From contig NW_004454177.1 of NCBI RefSeq assembly GCF_000283155.1, positions 1,982,128 through 2,046,127 of the forward strand: 64,000 nt of DNA. The letters are read 5' to 3'. This DNA is from Ceratotherium simum simum (Eukaryota; Chordata; Mammalia; Perissodactyla; Rhinocerotidae). Positions 54,466 to 64,000 of this stretch are shown here, one piece after another. The notes below the pieces were generated by a model. The model saw only the letters and a list, made by a program, of their open reading frames with translations, did not search any database and was not told the origin of the DNA. Position 1 is the stretch's first letter. Each line of letters begins with the position of its first letter. A program made the position numbers and the translations under genes.

Positions 54466-56435
54466 AAATCTGTTTATGTTTAAAACAAGGAGTTCTTAAT
54501 TGACAAGAATATTTGGAAGATATGAAAAGATGTATAAATATAGTTACATGGAAAGATACAGTATTCACATTAAGAGTTATATCATTTTTACTTACTGGCT
54601 AAAAATCTTGGTTAATGCTATTGCAAAATGCATAACATGGTAATCAGCTGACTACTGCTTTTTATATATTTGTGACTCTGAGGCTAGGGCAAATGAATAC
54701 TACTTCAGCTGGACATGTGATGTGCTAGGAATTAAGTCTTTTGGATGTTGTGATTATAAGGTGTTCTCTTTACCGACTGAACTACATTCTTGTAGACAAA
54801 AGCTTCACCTAAGGATTTTCTTCCAGTTGTAGAAAGCTAAGAGGGGAAACTTTCCATTCAGTGCCTCAATTTCCTCCTCTTTAAATGGTCATAAATAATG
54901 ATGGCATTTTAATGAGTCACACTCACACAATGGATCTGAAGAAGTGTGATCTAATTATTCTGTGTGAGTCCGTCTTACGCTCTGGTCAGGTGTGGGAGAG
55001 GGCAGGGAAGTACATCCAACATATACAGAATGACCCACTAAAGGAATCTGAACTCTTTGAGTGTATCGCAAAGACTATGGGTGAAATACGAAAATGTAAT
55101 TGACACAATGTGTTCAGGCACACTGTGCGAATAATTGTTCTCTCCATATGCTCCTTCAGTTTTCCAGAGCTCTTGGCTATCTCGTGGGAAGAAATCCCTG
55201 CCTTGTCTCCCACATTCACCACCAAGGCCAACTCTGAGCCGATCATTAAAGGAGAGAATGATTCTAATGCTTTTCCTTGTTCTGTGAGGGTGGCCTTGAA
55301 AAGCATGGAATGAGACATTAGAGATTTGTCACTCATTCTTATTCAATGATGAACCCAGAGAACCTGGAAATGGAGGCTCATGACTCCCAGGTATGGGGTC
55401 AAAGACATGGCCAGTTGGTAGTCCTCTCTCTCCATTCATTATTCAATCTACCTGGACCTAACTCTTCTGATAGCTGCCTTTCTAAAACTTATGTAAGGAA
55501 AGAGAACATGGCTCCTTTCTTGGAACACTAGGTCTGTGAAGTATTAATACAAGTTCCACAAGATAAGAAAGTATTCTAAGGTCAAAAAAGTTTGAGATAT
55601 TCTGAATATATCCCCATTAGGGATACAAAATGCACATGCACGTATCTAAGGCTGCAAGAAAAAAAAATTGAACTTGGTTTTCCCAAAGTTATTTGACTAT
55701 AGAACTGTTTTACTTAGCAATACTCATTAGCATCTTGAGTACCTCTTGTTCCTCCATAGTAGAGTTTGGAAAATGCTGTTCTTAGAGAAATTTCAGTAAA
55801 TACTCCTATTGAAGGCTGAAGTCTATGCTTTAGATTGAAAAGAAGTTGAACATACCTTAGATACAACCTTGTAAATAGGGAATACATGTTTACCATCCCA
55901 AAGTTTCTTTCAAACAGCTCATTCTTTATTAAATTGGAGGTTTGCGGGGAGGGGGACTGAAATAAGCAATCGGTGTTCTAGTCCATTCATCCAGGAAAGC
56001 TCTATTTCCAAGATTAATTCAGAAAAAAGTTTTTCTTCTTTTCCACTAAACTGGATAGATCTCATGGAAAATCCCATGAAAATGTTGAAATTGACTCTTC
56101 CTCTCCCTTCCCTCTTCCCTTTTGCTCTTCTTTATAAAGAATGAGTGTGGGTTCGATTTAGAACTATTATGGTTTGTATTTGATGGAAACCTACTCGCCA
56201 AGGGACAGAATAACAGCTAGTAGTTTTAGCTGTAATCACAAAAAAAGCTTTCCTCTCCTTCAACGTTTCCATTGCTGTGATCGTGAGCCATATCTTGAAT
56301 AGATTCTTTCCAATAAGTGCTAAGATTATGCTTTCTTTTCATAGACTCTCCAAAGTATCTTTTCTTCCTGCCCACAAAATAGTCAGGAAGGAAAAATAGG
56401 AGTAGTCAGGAAAATAATAGGCAATGGGATCAACT
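54466..56435. other. Long unique interval, no gene seen
   Basis: Nearly 2 kb with no repeat I can name. The overlapping antisense frames at 54986-55336 have no recognised domain. Confidence 0.5.
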
Positions 56436-56439
56436 CTCT

Positions 56440-56745
56440 TCATCATATGCTTCATTTTATTCCTCCTCTCAGAAGCTTTCCTTGATCAACTGTCTTCTCT
56501 TCTTATCACTGTTTTCCGCTGCATCTCTTCAGAATTTATTCAATCCACAGGATGTAATTTTAGCTATGGTGACACAATGCTTTGCAACTGACCTCAGTCC
56601 ATTCCTCTGTGTATTTTCTCTGCCAACTAGAATTTAAGATTCATTGGACATAGTTATAATATATTTTAATCTTTCATATTATCTTCAAAGTCTCATATGC
56701 AGTGTGCTGTACAGAGTAGACGTTTGTTTATTTGAGTTGACTTAA
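56440..56745 (+). mobile_element. LINE-2 3' region
   Basis: ctctcagaagctttccttga, gtgtattttctctgccaact, agaatttaagattcattgga and gtgctgtacagagtagacgt, in sense L2 order. Confidence 0.7.
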
Positions 56746-56799
56746 GAATAGTTTACATGGAGTGAATATCTACTAATTTTGGGGGTTTAATATATATAT

Positions 56800-56970
56800 G
56801 ACTAGAACATAAATGTTGGAGTCCACCTGACCTGAGTTCCAATCCCAGGCCCAGAAAACATTAATAATCTGTGTGCTCTTAGCCAAGTTACTTACGTTCT
56901 CTGAGCTTCCATTTTCTTATATACATAATGGAGACATTATACCTACCTTTTTATAAAGGACTTAATGAGG
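56800..56970 (+). mobile_element. MIR SINE
   Basis: ctgacctgagttccaatccc, agccaagttacttacgttct, ctgagcttccattttcttat and tacctacctttttataaagg. Confidence 0.85.
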
Positions 56971-56984
56971 ATAGTAGTTAGTTT

Positions 56985-57250
56985 AAAATCTGGTTTCAGA
57001 CAGCTCTAGATTTGAATCTTATCTCTGCTTCTTTCTTGCTATATCATCTTAGGCAAGTTAGTTAACCTCTCTGAGCCTCTTTTCCCTCATCTGTGAATTG
57101 GGGTCCATAACAGTATTTGTCTCATGGAGTAGTTTGGATTAAATGAAATAATGCATGTAAACCTTAGAGTAGTAACTCATACCTAGTGAGAATTCAATTA
57201 ATGTCAGCTATTACTATAGAAGAGCACCTAGCACACCCAATATTAGGGGC
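56985..57250 (+). mobile_element. MIR SINE, near full length
   Basis: tttcagacagctctagattt, aggcaagttagttaacctct, ctgagcctcttttccctcat, ctgtgaattggggtccataa and ataatgcatgtaaaccttag. Directly follows another MIR in the same orientation. Confidence 0.9.
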
Positions 57251-58255
57251 TCAAATAAACTTTAGTTCTTTCTCCTGCTAATTCTCATTTTTAAAATGGT
57301 TGCCATTGACAGATACACTTTGTATACATGTTGGCTAAAGGGACTTAATACATAACTTTCATGTATGAATGGCATTCTGACTCTTATCTTAAAAGGCACC
57401 AAACCCTTCTGAAGAAAAGGCTTTCTTGGGAAGATAATGAACATCTGAATTAAAAATAGCTTACATTCTTAAAGTGTGGTGGGTTGGAGATATTTTTTAT
57501 TGGACACAGCCATTTTGTGATTTGATTTCCTCAGGATATGAATCAGAGAGAAAAACCTGAATTTTTGTCCCAGAAAAAAAGGGGTGGATGGGCAGAGGAT
57601 TTTTCACTGGTAAGGCAATTTACACACTTGTCCTTTTCCTCGTGAGTCATGGTCTATGATACATTTCACAGCAATGTCTATGAGTTTCCAAATCTGGAAT
57701 TAGACATATCAGCCAAATAAGGGAGAAAGAAGAAAACTGACTTTTAATCCACATAGCTACCATTCAGAGTTCTAGAAGTGGAACTTCAAAAAATGACTAT
57801 TCTAGCACCCTACTTTTAGTCATATCTTTAAACTCATTGAAAGAGAATTAGCTAATCACTTTCAAACTATCTTCAGTAGAGCAGCAGAAAGTCAATCCCC
57901 AGCTCTAGTGTTCTAGAAAAAGTTCTTTCTTCCTAATCTCTTCCCCAAACCCTTTTTTATTTTTTTGCTATATTTTGAGGCTAACTCTTCTGTCTCTTTT
58001 TGCTTTCATATTGGCTGACCTAAGTTTATCTTAAAATGACATTGTAACTTTTTAAAATTTATTAAAGCTTACCCCTTTTTATTTTTTAATTTTTCAAATT
58101 TTTATCTTTTTATTTTTCCAATCAAGCAATCTCAACTCATTTAAAAAGCTCTCAAAGTCCATTTTTTCCCTAATTCGGGTCATTTTGGGTTACTATTCTG
58201 ACAGTGTTCCTCAGGTATTCTAATAGTAGAATAAAAAACACCAATACTTTGTTAT
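57251..58255. other. AT-rich unique sequence, no gene seen
   Basis: T-rich stretches near 57950-58110. No gene or named repeat. Confidence 0.55.
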
Positions 58256-58259
58256 ATAT

Positions 58260-58345
58260 ACACTCTCAGGTGTCTCCAGGACCTTGTGCCACTCGGAGTA
58301 CATTACAGGTGCTTAAATAAAATGTTGACTGAATGGATAAATCTG
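58260..58345 (+). mobile_element. LINE-2 3' end scrap
   Basis: acaggtgcttaaataaaatg and ttgactgaatggataaa are the L2 terminus. Confidence 0.6.
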
Positions 58346-58459
58346 GCCTCATATTTGTATAGCTTTTAATACTTTATGGAAAGCGTTAGCTTCCTCAAAA
58401 AATCCTGTGTGAGTTTCTCTTATTTTCACTGCCCATGCACACGCAAAAAATCTTACCTT

Positions 58460-58535
58460 TAGTTATAAAGCCAGTAAGTGGCAAAGTGGAAACCTGAACT
58501 TAGGTCTCCAATTCCCAGTCCCATAAGTTTATTGA
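58460..58535 (-). mobile_element. MIR fragment
   Basis: aagccagtaagtggcaaagt and ggaaacctgaacttaggtct are the inverted MIR 5' half. Confidence 0.65.
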
Positions 58536-59075
58536 CTTAACCTGAACATTTACTAAAACAGAGATTCTAGTGTTTTAACAAATATAGACCCCCCAAACTC
58601 AACCTCATACTCAGATAATGAAGAAAATAATGGAAGGAATGCATACCAGTTGTAACATGTCTTTATTAGGAAGTATATCTAAACATCATGTTATTTTTAA
58701 TCGTAAAGTGTGATTTGTTCATAGATACTTTTAGTCCTGTCTGACACTGAGCTCCAATTCCCATTGTCTTTCTGTAAGCTTATCATTTTCTCACGTAGTA
58801 GCTCCACATTTTTTCTGGGTATGAAATATTAACAGGACATGACAGGGCACTTTTAAACTCTTCATCACCAAGATGTCATCAAGGTGCCTTGATTGAGTGG
58901 TGTGTGGCTAGTGTGAGGACCTTGAGACACCTCATGATGAAATTCTTGCTGCTCCAAGATTTGTTTAGTGCTGAAATCAACCATCTTTACCATTTCTTTC
59001 ATTTTCTCTGCTGAACTTGCAAAGTCAGCAAAAGGTGGGTATTAAATGATCAGAGAGACGGGTCTCTTGCACTGA
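58536..59075. other. Unique sequence, no gene seen
   Basis: No gene or named repeat. Confidence 0.55.
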
Positions 59076-59077
59076 TC

Positions 59078-59185
59078 TCCTTAAAGGCAGGGACTGTCAG
59101 AAATTTTTATATTCCCATCCCTAATCCATGGTCTGGCATAGAGCAGATACTTACTACTTATTTGTTATACTGAATTGACATCTAG
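59078..59185 (+). mobile_element. LINE-2 3' end fragment
   Basis: ctccttaaaggcagggactg, atggtctggcatagagcaga and tacttactacttatttgtta. Confidence 0.75.
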
Positions 59186-59939
59186 AAGAAAATCCGAGAA
59201 ATCTGAGACTCAGTCTTGACTTCGCCCATGACAATGTTGTTCTTAGGTAGGTCACTGAGCTTCTGTGACGCCATCTGTAAGATGCGACATCTGTCTACTG
59301 TTAAAGGACTAATGGAAATGTCAGAGTCCCAGGAAGTTGAGTTTTATGAAATATTTATTTTAGACTTCACAGACCAGGTGAAGTTCTATTCTTTAAATAA
59401 ATACTTTACAAAATGATGGTCTTTGTGTGAATCATCAAAGCAAAGGGACTCGTGGTGACCTAGTTGTGGATTAATATTTTTAATTAGTAAGTCATTTTTT
59501 TGACAAATTCCTATAACCCTCGATATCTGTTTTTCCCCTTAATTCACATTCCATTGTGATCATCTTTATTATTGAAATGGAATTGTCAACTTGAAGATAT
59601 GTTGAGAAATGGTTTACTACAATCTGGGTTGATAAATCTTAACAGGAAAAGCTAGGAGCCAAATGGCTCAGAGCATTGTGAAATCAGCTAAATTAGGCTT
59701 CTGGAATATGTGGGCAGTCTAACCGCTTTCTCGTTAATCTGAGGCAGAATGCCCAGAAAAAGTATTTCATAAAGGTTAGTGCAAAAGACAAGTCCATTGA
59801 GTCATTGTTGGGTGCTGGATGACCTGGGAATTTATTGCACTTATCAATGAAGGAAATTTATTCTAATGTGGCCTTGCTAAGCAAGTCCTTGTAAACTTGT
59901 GAATGAACACTTCTGATGATTTCTCTCATTTTGTTTCCT
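59186..59939. other. Unique sequence, no gene seen
   Basis: No gene or named repeat. Confidence 0.55.
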
Positions 59940-60132
59940 CAATGGTTCTCAAACCTGGAGCAGTCATTAGAATCACCTGGAGGACTTGTTAAGTCCAGAT
60001 AGCTGGATACTACCCTCAAAGTTTCTGATTAAGTAAATCTAGGGTGGGGTGGGTCCCAAGAATTTGAAATTCTAACAAGTTCCCAGATGGTGCTAATGCT
60101 GCATGTCCAGGGACCACACACTGAGAACACTG
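59940..60132 (+). mobile_element. MER5A hAT MITE, near full length
   Basis: Starts caatggttctcaaacctgga and contains ttagaatcacctggaggact, agtttctgattaagtaaatc and ctaacaagttcccagatggt. It closes gaccacacactgagaacactg, which is the inverse of the start. The flanking 8-mers tgtttcct and tgctacct agree at six of eight positions, fitting an old hAT duplication. Confidence 0.92.
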
Positions 60133-60334
60133 TGCTACCTGATCTCCCTTAAGACTGCCAAGTCTGGTAAAAAGAAATATTACATGGACTGCTGCTCTTT
60201 TCTGAGACTACTTTAATGAAATGGAACTTAGATAAGCCATCAGTGGCACAAACCACAAGCAGACATCTATGGGTCAGAGTGTCTGTATAGAACTATGATG
60301 AACACTGGAAAAAGAAAGCCAGAACCGTTTTTTA
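60133..60334. other. Unique spacer
   Basis: No gene. An open frame on the minus strand (60267-60605) extends from here into the ERE. Confidence 0.6.
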
Positions 60335-60348
60335 AAAAAGTTAAACTT

Positions 60349-60609
60349 GGGGGCCAGCCCCTTGGTGTAGCAATTAAGTATGCACGCTCCGCTGCAGTAG
60401 CCCGGGGTTCCCAGGTTCGGATCCCGGGTGCGCACTGATGCACCACTTGTGAAGCCATGCTGTGGTAGCGTCCCATATAACGTGGAGGAAGACGAGCACG
60501 GATGTTAGCCCAGGGCCAATCTTCCTCAGCAAAAAGAGGAGGATTGGCAACGGATGTTAGCTCAGGGCTGATCTTCCTCACACACACACACACACACACA
60601 CACAAATTT
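60349..60609 (+). mobile_element. ERE-type SINE with (CA)13 tail
   Basis: Bounded by identical 14-mers aaaaagttaaactt at 60335-60348 and 60610-60623. Head gggggccagccccttggtgt, pol III B box ggttcggatcc at 60414-60424, and two tandem 3' modules beginning gatgttagc at 60501 and 60553 (52-bp period). Unlike the 43010 copy it lacks the 'caactagaagg...gggctttggggg' middle segment, so it is a different ERE subfamily. The tail is a CA microsatellite in place of poly(A). Confidence 0.93.
60579..60604. repeat. (CA)13 microsatellite
   Basis: Thirteen uninterrupted CA units inside the SINE tail; likely length-variable between individuals. Confidence 0.92.
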
Positions 60610-60623
60610 AAAAAGTTAAACTT

Positions 60624-60950
60624 TCAACTCCCTCATGAATTTGTAGAAAACATTATTGTGGTCTTTTGCAAACTTCTTCTTGAGTCATCTGAAAATATAT
60701 TACCTGAATTTTTAAAAGCAAAAGAGGGAAGATATGTCCCCATTTTCTCCCAGGTTGTCATTTTTGGTTCCATATTCTCTTTCCCAACAAATGGACCATG
60801 TGTTCAGGTGTCTTCCCCTCTTGCATTATGATCTAATTAGATACTAGGCAATAATCCTCTATCAAGCTGTTTTAAGTTGAGTCCTTCATTCATATAGGCA
60901 CAATGTTATCAATTCAGATTCGTTTCCTGGAAGCCTATTTCATTCAACTT
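60624..60950. other. Unique sequence, no gene seen
   Basis: No gene or named repeat. Confidence 0.55.
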
Positions 60951-60954
60951 AATT

Positions 60955-62830
60955 CAATTCAATTTAACACTCATTGAGTGATTTCATATGCCAAGCACTA
61001 TTCTAGATGCTCAGGAAAAGAAATGACCAAAACCTACACAAATTCCTGCCCTTACAGAGCCTTCATTTTAGCAAACACAGACAGTAAACATAATACATAA
61101 ATCAATATATTATATCCCCTTGTAGTAGATGCTATGAAAAATAGGAAATTAAAGCAGGGTAATGAGTAAAGAGGTTCAGGACTATAGGGGCTGGCAGGGG
61201 AGGGTTGTGTGTGCACTTGCGATTTTAAATAGGGCTGCCATTTGAACAAAGACCTGAGGCAGGTAAGACTATGAGCATGTGTATATCTAGGGAAGAGCGT
61301 CACAGGCAGAGAGAACAACCTGTGCAAAGGCCAAAAGGCAGGAGCATGCCCAGCATATTTAAGGAACAGCAAAGAGGCCAGTGGGGCTGAAGCAAAATGT
61401 ATGAAGGGAAAATAGCAGTAGATCAGAGAGGTACAGAGAGGCAAGGTCAAGATCATGTAAGGCTTTGTAGGTCACTGAAAAGGACATTGGCTTGAATCTG
61501 AGTGAAATAGGAATCACGGCAAGATGTTGACTTTTTAAGAAGGATCTTTTTGGATGTTGTGTTTAGACTGAGTAGGGCAAGGATAGAAGCTAAGACACTA
61601 GTTATGAGACTATGCCAGAACCCAAGCAAGAGATGATGTGGCTTGGGCCATGGGTTGGTCAGCAGAGGTGGTGAAAAGTAATTCGATTCTGTATATATTT
61701 TGAAAGTAAAGTTCAACAGGATTCCATGATAGCTTGGATGTGGAACGTTAGAGAAAAAGCAATCAAGGTTTTGGCCTGAGAAACTAGAAAGATGAAATTG
61801 CTATCAATTGAGTTGTAAAAGGCTGCAGGAAGAGCACGTTTGTGGGGAATATCGGGATTTGGGTTTTGAATATATGGAGTTTGAAATGACTATTAGACAC
61901 TTGATCGGCAATGTCGGGTTGGTTGTTGATCATGCATATGCGGGGCTTATGAGAATATGTTGAGTATATCTGGGCTAAAGATGGAGTCCTCAGCATGTTG
62001 GTATTAAAATCTGTCAGGCTGAGTAAGATTATCAAGTGAATGGGTATAGATAAAGTAGAGAAGAAGATAAGGACTCAACCCCAGGGGTCTCCAGCATTAA
62101 GAGGTCAAGAAGGAAAAAAAGAAACCATCGAGAAGGAATGACCATTGAAGTAGGAGGAAAACTAGAAGGGTGTGTGTCCTACAAACCAAGAGAAGGACGT
62201 GTATCAAGTAGAGGGAAGTGGAAAACAGTGTGGAATGCTGCTGATAGGTCAAAAAGATGAAGACTGAAAATTTACCATTGAATTTCACAACTAGAGATCA
62301 TCGGTAACCTTAACAAGAACATATTTGGTGGAGTGGTGATGATTAAAGTCTGGCTTAAGTAGCTTTAGAGAGAATGGTAGAAGAAGAATTGGAAATAGTG
62401 AGGAAAGCCAACTCTTGAAGTTCCTGTAAAGAGAGGCAAAGAAATGAAATAGAAATAGGTAGGGAAAGTGGGGTCAAGCTAAGTGTTTATTGTTGGTGGT
62501 GGTGTTTGTGTTTGTTTGGGGTTGGGAGAAATAACAATGTGGTTGTGCACTGATGGAAATGATCTAGTAGAGAGGAACAGATGAGTGTTTTAAGAAAGAT
62601 AGGAAGAATTACTTAAGCAATTCCATCGGGTTGGCAAATAGTGATAACATCTAGTGTTCAAGTGGAAGACTTGGCTTCAGAGAAATCAGATATTGTCCTC
62701 CGTGGTAACAGGCATGTTTAGGGTACTAATGCTGGTAGGGGAGGTAGATGTAGTGTTGAGGCCCTGTGTAAAATCCCTTCTGATTGCTTCAGTTTTCTCC
62801 AAGAAATAAGAACCAACATTATCTCATAAA
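60955..62830 (-). mobile_element. LINE-2 relic, antisense, longest in the window
   Basis: About 1.9 kb. On the plus strand it opens with the inverted 3' end (tttaacactcattgagtgat) and passes gatcatgtaaggctttgtag, aagatgttgactttttaaga, aaaaggctgcaggaagagca and the YADD position (61983-62003). There the minus-strand reading is taccaacatgctgaggactcc, encoding HAED in place of YADD. It then runs through the conserved block encoding NGKFSVFIFL (62230-62285) to ttctgattgcttcagttttc. Frames shift repeatedly, so no protein can be made. Confidence 0.82.
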
Positions 62831-63665
62831 ATATCAAAAATTATTCAAAAGAAAATAAAGCCCGGTTATATGCCTCTATAAATATTTATTGAAAAAATAA
62901 AACAAAGCCAAACACAATATAAAAAGTATGCTATAAATGTTTCATTTCAGGAGTTTTTCTAAATGGACTGCATTGACTGAGGTTTTTAAATAGAGATGTA
63001 ATGTCCTTTCAACTAGGGGCTCTTCTTTCCCTGGTAAATGTCTCTGTATCAAGCATAGGCGTTCTTCATTGCTCTACTAACCTTCATATTAGAATTTAGG
63101 AATATTTGTGTAGAACATTTTAATTTGCCAACTCAATGTGCATGAATGTCTATAACATCTTTTAGATGGTAAACGTGAGTGGAATGATTTCCGTGAGAAT
63201 TCTTCTACAATGATCTCTTGCTCTTCATTTCACCAAGATGGCTGACCTGTATCATCTTGTCTCTGTTGTCAGTTTGGCACTTTGTAGATACTGGCTGCAG
63301 TTCTTAAACAGATATTAATAGGAGTTTTGGCCGTTCTTATTTATGATAGGGTTGTAAACTTAATCAGAGATAGGAAGCACCTATATGATTAAAAAAAGGG
63401 AGATAGTGGGCCCTTTAATCTAAATTCTGTTCCCTCTCTGGGATAAAAAATGTCACTTTCTGGAGGATTGACATTGTATCTTAGTGCTTTGCTTGAATAT
63501 AATTTGAAAAACAGAGTTCAGAAGGCATTGCATTAATGTTTTGCAATGATAATAAAACATACATAAGATGAATGTTGAAAAGCTACTTATTGGGGTTCTT
63601 CGTATTGGTGAACAAGTGAATCTGAAGCAAAAGAAGAATAACCACAGTGTTGAACTCATGGGGTT
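62831..63665. other. AT-rich unique sequence, no gene seen
   Basis: No gene or named repeat. Confidence 0.55.
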
Positions 63666-63669
63666 GTAG

Positions 63670-63755
63670 GGGAAATGAAATGAGATTACCCATGTAAAGT
63701 GCTTTTTACCATGCATGGCCCATGGTAAGTGTCCAATAAATTATTATAGTAGGTA
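63670..63755 (+). mobile_element. MIR 3' end fragment
   Basis: catgtaaagtgctttttacc, atgcatggcccatggtaagt, gtccaataaattattatagt. Confidence 0.7.
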
Positions 63756-64000
63756 TAAGGTGATGGAGTTCCTTAGGAAAGATATAATAAAATTGTCAAA
63801 ATTAAGGGACTATCTTAGTTAGCTGTGTTTTTTGTAGGAGAGAGGGTAGCAGGAGGTTACTATAGCCCAAATTACTTCATTGAGAAAGAACATTTAGCAG
63901 TAGAACCATATAAGGGCCAAGTAGACAAGAAACAATCATTCAGCTTTTATGCTCCCAGCACTATAGTAAGCATCTAATATGTATATTTTATTTAGTTTTT
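63756..64000. other. Unique sequence at window end
   Basis: No gene seen. A very weak inverted L2-like end may lie at 63935-63985. Confidence 0.5.

Noticed and set aside
60414..60424. tRNA-like B box (also at 43253-43263) as a possible tRNA gene
   Set aside because: Belongs to the tRNA-derived SINE head. The flanking sequence does not fold as a tRNA cloverleaf.
60267..60831. Open frames on both strands with 112 and 109 codons
   Set aside because: They are translations of the ERE SINE and its CA tail.

Overview
This is 64 kb of mammalian nuclear DNA. It comes from a non-coding, repeat-rich stretch, either intergenic or inside a very long intron. The lineage clue is four tRNA-derived SINEs with the G/C-rich head and the repeated 'gatgttagctcagggctgatcttcctc'-type tail of the equine repetitive element (ERE) family. 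That family points to an odd-toed ungulate (horse, ass, rhinoceros or tapir). I cannot separate these genera by eye.

I found no protein-coding exon, tRNA, rRNA or snRNA gene, CRISPR array, or anything resembling a bacterial or phage operon. The longest open frames (up to 165 codons) have no recognisable domain. Several are read through transposon relics: ERE SINEs, the reverse-transcriptase frame of LINE-2, and a Tigger element.

Layout by region. 1-4 kb holds unique sequence, a Tigger-type DNA transposon with terminal inverted repeats, an L1 3' end and three MIRs. 4-9 kb holds an internally deleted ERE with target-site duplication, a 1.1-kb sense LINE-2 relic, an MLT1-like solo LTR, a MIR and an antisense LINE-2. 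10-20 kb holds mostly unique sequence with a 49-bp tandem duplication, MIR, MER5-type and other hAT elements, and two antisense LINE-2 relics; one keeps recognisable reverse-transcriptase blocks with a dead catalytic motif. 20-35 kb holds a GGAA microsatellite, MIR/L2 fragments, an L1 3' end, a homeodomain-site-rich unique block and a palindromic mobile element. 35-47 kb holds a CpG-rich patch, a repeat-poor 2.9-kb interval, a pyrimidine-rich tract, two antisense EREs and candidate CTCF-like sites. 47-64 kb holds AT-rich unique sequence, a hAT MITE, many L2/MIR fragments, a MER5A copy, a sense ERE with a (CA)13 tail, and a 1.9-kb antisense LINE-2 relic.

The fossil load is dominated by L2 and MIR, which spread before placental mammals diversified. 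The EREs are the only clearly lineage-specific insertions. No genes act together here. The most useful leads are candidate regulatory DNA (CpG-rich patch, E-box palindrome, conserved-looking AT-rich blocks) and the structure of the young SINEs. I did not find a convincing undescribed biological system. Repeat names rest on remembered consensus patterns and most fragment ends are approximate to about 20-40 bases.
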